Source: a virus
Virus record (IMG/VR): IMGVR_UViG_3300006736_003764
Location: 1-49,356 of that record
Strand: one strand, 5' to 3'
DNA: 49,356 nucleotides
Shown here: positions 6,069 through 15,024 of the stretch, one piece after another
Numbering within the stretch: position 1 is the first letter of the stretch
How the letters are laid out: each line of letters begins with the position of its first letter
Made by a program: the position numbers and the translations under genes
Notes under the pieces: generated by a model
Told to the model about the DNA's origin: nothing
The model's input: only the letters and a program-made list of their open reading frames with translations
Databases searched by the model: none

Positions 6069-6844
6069 TGCCCCACATATCTTTCTCAGAATTAAAATTA
6101 TGGAATGAGTGCCCCTGGAAACACAAGCTCGTTTATTTAGATGGCATCAAGGCCTTTGAGGGCAATGAGCACACAGCTTTTGGTACAGCAATTCATTCTG
6201 TTTGTGAACAACTGGTCGAGAATAATATTAAAAATGCAGCTGAATATTTTCAGGAACAATTTTTAAAAGAACTACAAGAATTACCAAAAGATTATGAATT
6301 GAAAAAAGATCTTGTTACTAGTATGCGTATGCAGGGATGTATGTTGATTGGCCATATATTGCCATCATTAAAAGATTATTTTGGAAGTTATGAGTTGGTT
6401 TCTGTTGAAGAAAAACTATATGTGCCCATTGAAGGATATGACGATTATAATTTTAAAGGGTATATTGATTTGGTTTTGAAAACTTCTGATGAAAAATATC
6501 ATATTATTGATTGGAAGACGTGTTCTTGGGGTTGGGATCCACGACGCAAAAGTGATAGAATGACAACATATCAATTAACACTATATAAGCACTTCTTTTG
6601 TATTGAACATGGTATAGACACGTCAATGGTAGACACACACTTCGCGCTGCTTAAAAGAACAGCCAAAAAAAATAATATAGAGTTATTTAAAGTTACTAGT
6701 GGTAATAAAAAAACTGAAAATGCCCTTAAATTATTGAATAAATCTCTTTATAATTTAACTAATAAAAATTATATTAAAAATCGCGCGGCGTGCCAAGGAA
6801 GATTTGGCCCCTGCGAATTTTTAAAATCACAACATTGCAATTAA
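6068..6844 (+). CDS. PD-(D/E)XK nuclease, RecB/Cas4-like, with Fe-S cysteines
   Basis: The 258-aa product is a single-domain exonuclease of the RecB-nuclease (PDDEXK_1) group. Visible motifs are SFSELKLWNECPWK (Cys15), His43 in FGTAIHSV, Asp134 in GYIDLVLK, the core Asp148-x-Lys150 in IIDWKT, and the QxxxY-type motif YQLTLYK. Cys15 with Cys242, Cys249 and Cys257 at the C-terminus reproduces the one-plus-three arrangement that holds a 4Fe-4S cluster in Cas4 and AddB nucleases. The expected role is Mg-dependent 5'-3' DNA degradation or end processing in phage recombination or host DNA breakdown. No CRISPR array or Cas1 is nearby, so a Cas4 role in adaptation is not supported. It is the last recognisable phage-type gene before the glycan island. 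Confidence 0.85.
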   Translation: MPHISFSELKLWNECPWKHKLVYLDGIKAFEGNEHTAFGTAIHSVCEQLVENNIKNAAEYFQEQFLKELQELPKDYELKKDLVTSMRMQGCMLIGHILPSLKDYFGSYELVSVEEKLYVPIEGYDDYNFKGYIDLVLKTSDEKYHIIDWKTCSWGWDPRRKSDRMTTYQLTLYKHFFCIEHGIDTSMVDTHFALLKRTAKKNNIELFKVTSGNKKTENALKLLNKSLYNLTNKNYIKNRAACQGRFGPCEFLKSQHCN

Positions 6845-6853
6845 GAGGCCCGC

Positions 6854-8122
6854 ATGAGCGAAAAAATTAAGATCATGACTATTAGTGATATGCCTTTTGC
6901 ACCTTCTGGTGTGGGCACACAAACAAGATATATTATTGAGAATATGTTAAAAACTGGCAAATACAAATTTGTTAGCTTAGGGGGCGCTATGAAACACGCC
7001 TCGCACAAACCGATTACAACTGAAGAATGGGGCGAAGACTGGATTACTTTTCCAGTAGATGGATACGGCACACAAGAAATTGTAAGATCAATTCTTCGAC
7101 AAGAAAAACCTGATATACTTTGGTTTATGACGGACCCAAGATTTTGGGGTTGGCTGTGGGAAATTGAAAACGAAATCCGCCCACTGGTTCCAATGGTCTA
7201 TTATCATGTTTGGGACAACTACCCCTACCCAGACTATAATAAAAAGTTTTATGAATCAAATGATTTGATCGCGACAATATCTAAAGTCACTGATGACGTT
7301 GTAAGAACTGTGGCGCCCTCAGTAAAATCAATTTACTTACCGCACGCTGTCAACACAGAAGCATTCAAAAAACACGATTCAGAAAAAGTTAAATCATTCG
7401 TTATGAACAGTTTTGGCGATAAATATGATCCGGATAAATTCATTTTCTTTTGGAACAATAGAAATGCACGCCGAAAACAAAGCGGCTCATTAATTTTTTG
7501 GTTTAAAAAGTTTTTAGATAAAGTGGGACACGACAAAGCTTCTTTAATAATGCATACCGATGTTAAAGATGCTCATGGGCAAAACCTTGAAGAGATTGTT
7601 AACCATTTAGGAATAAACAATGGAGAAGTGATGTTCTCGCAGAAAAAAATAAATCCAGAAGTATTAGCATTATTATATAATATGGCTGATTGTACAATTA
7701 ATATAGCAGATGCAGAAGGGTTTGGTTTATCTACTTTAGAATCATTGGCTTGCGAAACCCCCATTATTGTCAACATGACAGGAGGCCTACAGGAACAAGT
7801 AACAGATGGCGAAGAGTGGTTTGGAATTGGGGTAGAGCCTACATCCAAAGGAATAATCGGCTCACAGGAAATATCTTGGATTTATGAGGACCGGCTTTCT
7901 GAAAAGGTGGTTGTTGATGCGATGTTAGAAATGTATAACAAGTCTAAAGAGGAAAGATCTGAATTGGGCAGGAAAGGGCGCAATCACGTAATGACTAACT
8001 ATAATTTTGATAATTTTATTAAAAAATGGGATGAAGTGTTTACAATGGTCCACGAAGAATATGGTTCGTGGGGCACGCGAAAACCATATGATAATCGCTG
8101 GGTTTTAAAGGAGATCGCATGA
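6854..8122 (+). CDS. GT4-family glycosyltransferase
   Basis: This 422-aa GT-B transferase moves a sugar from a nucleotide donor to a growing glycan. The N-terminal domain opens with IMTISDMPFAPSGVGTQTR, the glycine-rich acceptor-side loop of GT4 enzymes. The C-terminal donor domain has FFWNNRNARRKQSG and the E-x7-E signature EGFGLSTLESLACETPII beginning near residue 288. A GAGG-type ribosome binding site (6845-6848) precedes ATG 6854. It is the first gene of the glycan island, and its stop overlaps the next start (ATGA). The tryptophan-rich N-terminal region (WFMTDPRFWGWLWEI) is distinctive. Donor and acceptor are unknown. Confidence 0.88.
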   Translation: MSEKIKIMTISDMPFAPSGVGTQTRYIIENMLKTGKYKFVSLGGAMKHASHKPITTEEWGEDWITFPVDGYGTQEIVRSILRQEKPDILWFMTDPRFWGWLWEIENEIRPLVPMVYYHVWDNYPYPDYNKKFYESNDLIATISKVTDDVVRTVAPSVKSIYLPHAVNTEAFKKHDSEKVKSFVMNSFGDKYDPDKFIFFWNNRNARRKQSGSLIFWFKKFLDKVGHDKASLIMHTDVKDAHGQNLEEIVNHLGINNGEVMFSQKKINPEVLALLYNMADCTINIADAEGFGLSTLESLACETPIIVNMTGGLQEQVTDGEEWFGIGVEPTSKGIIGSQEISWIYEDRLSEKVVVDAMLEMYNKSKEERSELGRKGRNHVMTNYNFDNFIKKWDEVFTMVHEEYGSWGTRKPYDNRWVLKEIA

Positions 8123-9408
8123 AAAAGAAAATATTGGTTAGAGCACCTGTTTTAACGCGGTCAGGCTATGGGGAACATTCTCGATTTGTCTTGCGTTCTC
8201 TTCGCACACAAGAAGACAAATTTGATATTTATGTGTTTCCTGTGAATTGGGGCAAGTGCGGCTGGATATACGACGATAATGAAGAGAGAAGGTGGCTGGA
8301 CAAGCTTATTACCAAGACCGCTCATTATAACCAGGATAAAAATGCATTTTATGATATTAGTATTCAAGTCTCTATCCCAAATGAGTGGGAGCGCATAGCG
8401 CCCATTAATATTGGTGTTACCGCCGGAATTGAAACGAATCGTGTCGCCCCAGTGTGGCTCGAAAGAGCAAACATGATGGACAAAATTATTACAATCTCTA
8501 GTCATTCAAAAAATGTATTTTTAAACACAGAATACGATGCAGTACACAAAGAAACAGGGCAAAAGCTTCAGCTACGCTGCAATAAGCCTGTAGAGGTTGT
8601 CCACTATCCCACAAAAGAATTTGAAGATCTTAATCTTAATTTAAAATTGGAAACTGATTTTAATTTCCTTGCAGTTGCCCAGTGGGGCCCCAGAAAAAAT
8701 TTAGAAAACACAGTAAGATGGTTTGTTGAAGAGTTCATTGACCAGCCGGTGGGCCTTGTTGTTAAAACTTTTATGAAAGGTAATTCCGTCATTGATCGCA
8801 CACACATCGATGCGAAACTTACAAATATATTAGAAAAATATAAAAATAGAAAATGCAAAGTTTATTTATTGCACGGAGACATGACAGATCAGGAGTTGCA
8901 CTCCTTGTATAAACACCCGAAAATTAAAGCATTTGTTTCGCTTGCCCACGGAGAAGGTTTTGGACTTCCTCATTTTGAAGCCGCATATTCAGGCCTCCCG
9001 GTGGTGGCGCCAGAATGGAGTGGGTATCTTGATTTTCTTTGTGCCCCGAGAAAGGATAAAAAAACTGGAAAAGAAAAAATTAAACCATATTTTGCATGCG
9101 TAGACTGTGATTTACAGCCTGTACAAAAAGAGGCGCAATGGGATGGGGTTATACAAGCGGATTCAATGTGGTGTTTTCCGCAGCAAGGCTCATATAAAAT
9201 GAAACTTCGCGAAGTACATAAAGATTATGGGCGATTTAAGAAACAGGCGGATTCGCTTAAAAAATGGATATTAGACAACTTTTCTGAAAAAAAACAATAT
9301 GAAACATTTGCTAGCCACTTAAAAGAATATGCCCCCGTTCCGGGCGAGTTCGTATCTAACAATGAAATAGATGATTTATTTAATAAATTAGCTAAACAGA
9401 GTGTATGA
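8119..9408 (+). CDS. GT4-like glycosyltransferase
   Basis: The 429-aa GT-B protein begins VRAPVLTRSGYGEHSR, an acceptor-side loop similar to the preceding enzyme. It carries FLAVAQWGPRKNLENT and the donor motif HGEGFGLPHFEAAYSGLPVV from about residue 277, with both glutamates of the GT4 signature present. Ribosome binding site aaaggag lies 6-7 nt before ATG 8119, which overlaps the previous stop (ATGA). Its resemblance in opening motif to the first transferase suggests an old duplication and sequential sugar addition, but the specificity cannot be read from sequence. Confidence 0.87.
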   Translation: MKKKILVRAPVLTRSGYGEHSRFVLRSLRTQEDKFDIYVFPVNWGKCGWIYDDNEERRWLDKLITKTAHYNQDKNAFYDISIQVSIPNEWERIAPINIGVTAGIETNRVAPVWLERANMMDKIITISSHSKNVFLNTEYDAVHKETGQKLQLRCNKPVEVVHYPTKEFEDLNLNLKLETDFNFLAVAQWGPRKNLENTVRWFVEEFIDQPVGLVVKTFMKGNSVIDRTHIDAKLTNILEKYKNRKCKVYLLHGDMTDQELHSLYKHPKIKAFVSLAHGEGFGLPHFEAAYSGLPVVAPEWSGYLDFLCAPRKDKKTGKEKIKPYFACVDCDLQPVQKEAQWDGVIQADSMWCFPQQGSYKMKLREVHKDYGRFKKQADSLKKWILDNFSEKKQYETFASHLKEYAPVPGEFVSNNEIDDLFNKLAKQSV

Positions 9409-11021
9409 TCTTTTTTGTTTGCGACATGTTTGCCGAACAGTATGAGGGCGGCGCTGAATTAACTACAGAAGCTATAATTAAAAAGGGATTATTTCCAGTA
9501 AATAAAGTTATTTGCAGCGAAGCCAATCCCGCCATTATGGAAAAGTATAAAGATGCATTTTGGATATTCGGAAATTATAGAGACCTATCAGAAGAGTGTC
9601 TTATGTATGCTGCGAAAAATCTTCACTATAGCGTTTTGGAATATGATTATAAATTTTGTTTCTATCGCTCTATTAAGAAACACGAATTTGCGGAAGGAGC
9701 TTGTACGTGTGTAACTTCAAGAAAAGGAAAGTTAGTATCCATTTTTTTGCACAATGCAAAAGCCACCTGGTGGATGTCTCAAAAACAGATGGAAAAATAT
9801 CAGAGTCTTTATCCATTTTTGAAAAAGAGCAATAATATAGTATTAAACTCTGTGTTCTCTGATGAAACTTTAGAGTACGTTGAAACACTAGATACAGAAA
9901 ATAAAAATGATACATGGTTGATATTGGATTCTCCTTCTTGGATAAAGGGGGCAAAGGAATCCATCAATTATGCTGAAAAAAATAATTTAAAGTATGAACT
10001 AATCTGGGATATCCCGCACTCGAAACTTTTAGATAAGCTAGCGCAATCTAAAGGGATTATTTTTTTCCCCCAAGACTCTGATACATGTCCGAGGATGACA
10101 GTAGAAGCCCGACTACTTGGTTGCGAAATTATATCAAATGACAATATGCAGCATAAAGACGAGCCGTGGTTTAAAAACAAAAATTCTACCATAAAACACT
10201 TAAGGCAGAGAACAAATATTTTTTGGAAAGAGATAGAAAATATCGCTGCCAAAAATCTAAATATTCCGCAAACAATTAGCGTTATTAGTGATCTTAAGTT
10301 TAAAATTGTAGTTCCGTTTTTCAACTGCGAAAGGTGGATCAAAAAATGTATCAACAGCATGCAAAGTCAAAAATATAAAAATTTTGAATGTTTTTTGATA
10401 GATGATGCGTCAACGGACAATTCAGCAGGCATCGTAAAAAAAGAGATTGCAAATGATTCTAGATTTAATTTAATACAGAATAGAGAGAAGAAATATGCCC
10501 TCTCCAACATTGCCGGCGCAATAGAAGAATTCAATTGCAATGATGATGATGTAATTATTTTACTTGACGGAGATGACTGGTTCGCTTCTTCGCTAACTTT
10601 GAATAAACTTTGTGAGAGCTACGGTGACAAATTAATGACTTATGGAAGTTACGTTTTTAATCCTAGCGGTATAAGAGGTCCTGAACCATCAGAATATTCA
10701 AATGAAGTGATTAAAACAAGTTCTTTTAGAAAAGATCAATGGAGAGCCTCTCATCTAAGAACTTTTAAATATGAACTATGGAAACGTATTGATCATAATG
10801 ATTTAAAAGATGAGAATGGTGATTATTATAAAATGACTTATGATCAAGCCATAATGTTTCCCTTGTTGGAAATGGCAGGAGATCGCTCCGCCTTTATACC
10901 AGAAATTTTACACGTCTACAACAAAGACAACCCATTAAGTGTCGACAAAAATAAAGCACAAGAACAATGCGCCCTGGCTCAAAAAATTCGTTCTAAAAAG
11001 ACCTATAGCAAATTAGTATGA
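9405..11021 (+). CDS. Bifunctional GT4-like / GT2 glycosyltransferase fusion
   Basis: The 538-aa chain joins two transferase modules. Residues 1 to about 290 are GT-B-like (TWLILDSPSWIKGAKESINY, then FFPQDSDTCPRMTVEARLLG as the donor site). From about residue 300 a GT-A/GT2 domain starts with FKIVVPFFNCERWIKKCI, followed by FLIDDASTDNS and the DxD-type metal motif LLDGDDWF near residue 387. Both halves keep recognisable donor-binding motifs, so one polypeptide could add two sugars in sequence. The N-terminal half is shorter than a normal GT4 and lacks a clear acceptor-side glycine loop, so it may be degenerate. The start overlaps the preceding stop (ATGA), as does its stop with the next gene. 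Confidence 0.85.
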   Translation: MIFFVCDMFAEQYEGGAELTTEAIIKKGLFPVNKVICSEANPAIMEKYKDAFWIFGNYRDLSEECLMYAAKNLHYSVLEYDYKFCFYRSIKKHEFAEGACTCVTSRKGKLVSIFLHNAKATWWMSQKQMEKYQSLYPFLKKSNNIVLNSVFSDETLEYVETLDTENKNDTWLILDSPSWIKGAKESINYAEKNNLKYELIWDIPHSKLLDKLAQSKGIIFFPQDSDTCPRMTVEARLLGCEIISNDNMQHKDEPWFKNKNSTIKHLRQRTNIFWKEIENIAAKNLNIPQTISVISDLKFKIVVPFFNCERWIKKCINSMQSQKYKNFECFLIDDASTDNSAGIVKKEIANDSRFNLIQNREKKYALSNIAGAIEEFNCNDDDVIILLDGDDWFASSLTLNKLCESYGDKLMTYGSYVFNPSGIRGPEPSEYSNEVIKTSSFRKDQWRASHLRTFKYELWKRIDHNDLKDENGDYYKMTYDQAIMFPLLEMAGDRSAFIPEILHVYNKDNPLSVDKNKAQEQCALAQKIRSKKTYSKLV

Positions 11022-11929
11022 ATATACATTTAGAAAATGTTAATTTACAAAGCACATCCGGTCCAAATCACTTTGCTTCAAAGTTGATTAAATATTTAGA
11101 CGCCACTTTTGATTACAATGAGAAACCAGGCGCGAGATTATGTTTTATAGAGTCTCATAGAAGCACGTTCGACGACATACCCTTATTTCAAAGGCTGGAT
11201 GGCATATATTTCAACACAGCACAAGATTACAAATCGCAGAATACAAACATAAAAAGAACTTATGACAATGCAGATGGTGTTATTTTCCAATCAAACTTCA
11301 ATAAAGAGCTTATAACAAAGCATTTCGGAGAACATAAAAACTCCACTGTTATACATAATGGTGCTGATGTTGAGTATATTGATAAAGTTCCACCACTGGA
11401 AAATTCAAAATTAGATCAACATGAAAATGTTTGGTGTTGCGCTTCTTCCTGGAGGCCACATAAAAGATTGTCTGAGAATATAAAATATTTTTTAGAACAC
11501 TCTTCTGAAAAGGATTGCTTAGTAATTGCAGGCCCTAAAGATCAAGATATAATTAAAAATGATAGAATTTTTTATGTTGGAAATGTAAGTATCCTTCCAC
11601 TTATTTCTTTATATAAAAGATCTAAATATTTCATACATTTAGCATGGCTCGATCATTGTCCAAACGTTGTTGTAGATGCTCGCGCAGCAGATTGTCAAAT
11701 TATTTGCACTTCTGCTGGAGGCACAAAAGAAATTGCTGGGCCGAATGCAATTGTGATTGAAGAAGATAAATGGGATTTTGAGCCAGTTGAATTATATAGC
11801 CCCCCCCCATTAGACTTTAGTAAAAAGATTAAAAATGATTGGGAAATAGATTATAATATGAGAGCAGTCGCAAAAAAATATAAGAATTTTCTAGAAGGTG
11901 TGATAAATGAGAAAAACAAGACATTATAA
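11018..11929 (+). CDS. GT4-like glycosyltransferase (303 aa)
   Basis: This is a compact GT-B transferase. NVNLQSTSGPNHFASKLIKY is the acceptor-side start, VIHNGADVEYIDK is the interdomain hinge commonly seen in GT4, and the donor domain has WRPHKRLSENIKYF and DHCPNVVVDARAADCQII (about residues 211-228), then SAGGTKEI. The usual first glutamate of the E-x7-E motif is replaced around DHCPNVVVDA, as in several divergent GT4 enzymes. A run of eight C near 11801 is in frame and intact. It overlaps both neighbours (ATGA at its start, 23 nt at its end). Confidence 0.82.
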   Translation: MNIHLENVNLQSTSGPNHFASKLIKYLDATFDYNEKPGARLCFIESHRSTFDDIPLFQRLDGIYFNTAQDYKSQNTNIKRTYDNADGVIFQSNFNKELITKHFGEHKNSTVIHNGADVEYIDKVPPLENSKLDQHENVWCCASSWRPHKRLSENIKYFLEHSSEKDCLVIAGPKDQDIIKNDRIFYVGNVSILPLISLYKRSKYFIHLAWLDHCPNVVVDARAADCQIICTSAGGTKEIAGPNAIVIEEDKWDFEPVELYSPPPLDFSKKIKNDWEIDYNMRAVAKKYKNFLEGVINEKNKTL

Positions 11930-13154
11930 CAATTATAAAGAATACCTAGATCATCAAAAAACCAAGACTCTTGACCCAGCGCGCCGAAAAAAATGGCTTA
12001 ATGAAGAGTGGGAATTAAAATTAGATGGTTTTGGGCGGATGTTTGATCGACATATGGGTACTGTTTTACGGCCGGAAATGAAAGTTTTATGTGTTGGCGC
12101 CCGTACAGGTCAAGAAGTAGTCGCCCTTAGAGATAGAAATATTGATGCAGTTGGAATTGATATTGTTCCACACCCACCACACGTAATCCAAGGAGACATG
12201 CACAATCTAGATTTTCCAGATAATAGTTTTGATTTTGTCTTTTCTAATATATTTGATCATTCGTTGTATCCCGACAAGAAGATTTCAGAGATAGAAAGAG
12301 TATTGAAAACCAATGGACATGTTTTATTACAATTCCAAATTGATATTAGCCAAGATGAATATACAGAAGTTATCGTTAATCGTGTTGATCATGATGTATT
12401 GCCCTTGTTTGAAAAGTCATTTTGTATTGTTAAAGAAAATATTCCAAGAAACTTTGCAGGGATGAATTATGAAGTATTAATGAAAAAAGATGCGCTTATG
12501 TCTTCCTTGTATGATAAGGTTGGCAATGTGACAGAAATCACGTTACCAGAAGAATATAAAAAAATTTGGAATGATATAAATTTGCCAATTCAAACCAACA
12601 AAGGGCATGTACATAATATACAAGGACCCGAGCTTGATGAGTGTTTGAATAAATTATCCAAAAGGGCATATTATCTTGTCTCTATAGCAGAACACTTCGG
12701 TGTTAAAAACATTGCTGAAGTCGGCACAGCACAAGGATGGCAATTTTACTCTTTCGCTCATTATGCACAAAAAGTTGGTGGCAAGGTTTATAGCTGCGAT
12801 ATTAAAGATGTTAGAAATGAACAATATAAAAATAAATATTTGAATTCATCTGTATTCTGTTTAGGGGATAGTAAACAACTAGCTAATAGATTAAAAGAAG
12901 ATAATACAAAAATTGATTTATTCTATATTGATGGCGATCACATAGCAAAAGCTGTCTTAACGGACGTGATTAACCTCAGAGATTATCAATCGGATCAATG
13001 CATATGGGTTTTTGATGATTATGATGCAAGATTTGGGTGCTTTAAAGAGATAGGAATGTTACAACAAATTAATAATAATTTTAAAGTTTATCGTGTTGGA
13101 GATGCAGCCAGCGGAAATCCAAACCATCAAGTTGTTATATTGGGGAAACTTTAA
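11907..13154 (+). CDS. Double SAM methyltransferase fusion
   Basis: The 415-aa protein holds two class I methyltransferase-like Rossmann domains. The first (about residues 50-190) has motif I VLCVGARTGQEV at 60-71, AVGIDIV with the acidic ribose-binding residue, and FDFVFSNIFDHSLYP. The second (about 260-415) has IAEVGTAQGWQFYSFA, VYSCDIKD, DLFYIDGDH near 338 and WVFDDYDARFG, typical of the methyltransf_24 type that often modifies sugars. Probable role: methylating two positions on the glycan or its nucleotide-sugar precursor. The 23-nt overlap with the upstream GT argues for coupled translation. Whether both domains are catalytic is not known. Confidence 0.8.
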   Translation: MRKTRHYNNYKEYLDHQKTKTLDPARRKKWLNEEWELKLDGFGRMFDRHMGTVLRPEMKVLCVGARTGQEVVALRDRNIDAVGIDIVPHPPHVIQGDMHNLDFPDNSFDFVFSNIFDHSLYPDKKISEIERVLKTNGHVLLQFQIDISQDEYTEVIVNRVDHDVLPLFEKSFCIVKENIPRNFAGMNYEVLMKKDALMSSLYDKVGNVTEITLPEEYKKIWNDINLPIQTNKGHVHNIQGPELDECLNKLSKRAYYLVSIAEHFGVKNIAEVGTAQGWQFYSFAHYAQKVGGKVYSCDIKDVRNEQYKNKYLNSSVFCLGDSKQLANRLKEDNTKIDLFYIDGDHIAKAVLTDVINLRDYQSDQCIWVFDDYDARFGCFKEIGMLQQINNNFKVYRVGDAASGNPNHQVVILGKL

Positions 13155-13162
13155 GGAAAAAA

Positions 13163-14404
13163 ATGTTAAAAAGTTTAGAATTTAAATCATTTGAGTTTAA
13201 CTCGCGCAAAGAAACATTAATCGGCATCGACGCAACTAGAAAGTACGTAATCAAGATACAGATTATAAAAAATAAAAACAAAGCCAACAGTATAGAACAA
13301 GAATACGAAGTGATGAAACATTTAAATAAGAATGGTTGCGTAACGTGCCCAGAAGCATATGAGTTGGGGACAGTACAAAAATCAGAAATTTATCCTAAAA
13401 CAAGAGAAAACAATATTTTAGATTCTATTGATAAAACAAAATTTGAATATATTATTCAAGAGTATATCCCAGACAGCGGAACACACAAATTAGCAGATAT
13501 AGTGTTAGCCCTTATTGAACAAAAAAAATTAGGAGTTTATCAAGGGGACGTAAAGCCAGATAATGTTAGATTTGATCCGAGTAAAAATATTTGTTATTTT
13601 ATTGACTACGATCAGTCTATTTTTCTCAGTGATGAACAATCTAATCTAGATAATATTAGTTTTTTAAATTTTTGTTCTGAGTATGATAAAGCCAAGTATG
13701 GCTTCGGCAATTGGCTTCGACATTTTTCTCGGTATACAGAGCGTAATGTAACATCTTTGTTTAGTAATAAGGCTTTCAATCTTGAAGCTACTACTGTTTT
13801 TAAAACTCAAAAGACTACTAATTCTGCAAGTGGCATATACCACTCTATTGATGAAAGAGACATTTTTATTAATGGCTCAAGGGCGCTGGATGTTCGTGCA
13901 AAACTATTGGATGAATGTACTTTTGATGCAAATGAAAGAGTTTTAGATATTGGTTGTAATGCGGGGCTGCTTAGCATGTATCTTCACGATAGGGGATGCC
14001 GAACAGTTGGAGTTGATAACGATCCTCATATTGTTGTTGCATCTAAAATTATTTCAAACATTCTTGGGAAAAACATTGAGTATTTTCATCTAGATTTAGA
14101 TCGCACAGAACAGGTAGAAGACTTTGATACAATAATGTTGTTTTCAGTAATTCACCACACCAGAGACCTTGTTAAGAATGCTAGAAAAATAGCAAATTCA
14201 TGTTCTAGGTTTTTTTTGGAAACCAGATTAATTGAGAGCGGTAAACAACCATATGGAGATATATGGGTAGACACGACAAGATGGTCTTTTGATACTGTTG
14301 ATGAATTGGTTTCTTTTTGTGAAAGTATTTTTGAAGGCTTTAAGTTGAAAACTAACTTAGGAATGGCAGATAAAGATCGTTATATATTAGAGTTTGTTAA
14401 GTGA
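13163..14404 (+). CDS. Kinase-methyltransferase fusion (WbdD-like pair of activities)
   Basis: The N-terminal domain (about 1-210) is protein-kinase-like: Lys31 in YVIKIQ, a helix with Glu45/47, the catalytic loop YQGDVKPDNVRF (Asp129, Lys131, Asn134) and the metal Asp148 in FIDYD. The core residues are intact. The C-terminal domain (about 220-413) is a class I methyltransferase with motif I RVLDIGCNAGLLS around 259-270 and TVGVDNDPH. In WbdD of E. coli O9a, a methyltransferase followed by a kinase puts a methyl-phosphate cap on the polymannan end and stops growth. Here the same two activities occur in reverse order within a glycan island. A capping or chain-length role is therefore my inference; phosphorylation of a small sugar is the alternative. 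Confidence 0.8.
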   Translation: MLKSLEFKSFEFNSRKETLIGIDATRKYVIKIQIIKNKNKANSIEQEYEVMKHLNKNGCVTCPEAYELGTVQKSEIYPKTRENNILDSIDKTKFEYIIQEYIPDSGTHKLADIVLALIEQKKLGVYQGDVKPDNVRFDPSKNICYFIDYDQSIFLSDEQSNLDNISFLNFCSEYDKAKYGFGNWLRHFSRYTERNVTSLFSNKAFNLEATTVFKTQKTTNSASGIYHSIDERDIFINGSRALDVRAKLLDECTFDANERVLDIGCNAGLLSMYLHDRGCRTVGVDNDPHIVVASKIISNILGKNIEYFHLDLDRTEQVEDFDTIMLFSVIHHTRDLVKNARKIANSCSRFFLETRLIESGKQPYGDIWVDTTRWSFDTVDELVSFCESIFEGFKLKTNLGMADKDRYILEFVK

Positions 14405-15024
14405 GAGATATAGCGATTAAGAAAATATGTAGTAAACTAATTGATAGATATCATATAAATTTAGATGATAAAACTGCACTAGATTTTTTTGCCAGAGAAG
14501 GAGATTGGCAGACGTCTTATTATGCCAATAAAATAAAGAAAATTTATGCATGGGAAATCAACCCTAGGCACGAACAAAATTTAAAACAAAATTTACCTGA
14601 AAATGCTGATGTAACCATAGGAGATTCATTTGTATTGGCAAAACAAAACAATATCTTTTTTGATATGGTTGTTTTAGATAACCCACAGGGATGTTATGGC
14701 AAAAATAAAATGTATTGCGAGCACTTTGAAGCATTAGAGCTTTCTCTTGATTTATTAAAAAACTCCGGCGCCCTACTGATTTTTAATGTTAAGGCACAAC
14801 CATTTAATTATGCGGATAACAAACAATGGCAAAAAAGACGTAATGATTTTTATTCATTAGGGGATTGTTCTTGTCTTTCTAAAGAATTTATATTTAGTTT
14901 TTATGAAAATTATTTTAACATACGAGGATATGTAACTAAGTTTGCTTTTATAGAAACCCGACCACAAGAGCCTGGATTATATGCTTTTGTAACACAAATA
15001 GTAAGGATTGCTGATGATAATTGA
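14401..15024 (+). CDS. SAM methyltransferase-like protein (207 aa)
   Basis: GTG at 14401 overlaps the previous stop (GTGA). The Rossmann start ALDFFAREGDWQTSYYANK (26-44) followed by YAWEINPRH fits motif I and the acidic SAM-ribose residue. DMVVLDNPQGCYG has a DNPQ tetrad in the place where N-methyltransferases carry (D/N)PP(Y/F). It could therefore act on an amino group, for instance one exposed by the deacetylase encoded downstream, but an O-methyltransferase or an inactive homologue is possible. The C-terminal third (FYENYFNIRGYVTKFAFIET) is unassigned. Confidence 0.68.
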   Translation: MRDIAIKKICSKLIDRYHINLDDKTALDFFAREGDWQTSYYANKIKKIYAWEINPRHEQNLKQNLPENADVTIGDSFVLAKQNNIFFDMVVLDNPQGCYGKNKMYCEHFEALELSLDLLKNSGALLIFNVKAQPFNYADNKQWQKRRNDFYSLGDCSCLSKEFIFSFYENYFNIRGYVTKFAFIETRPQEPGLYAFVTQIVRIADDN

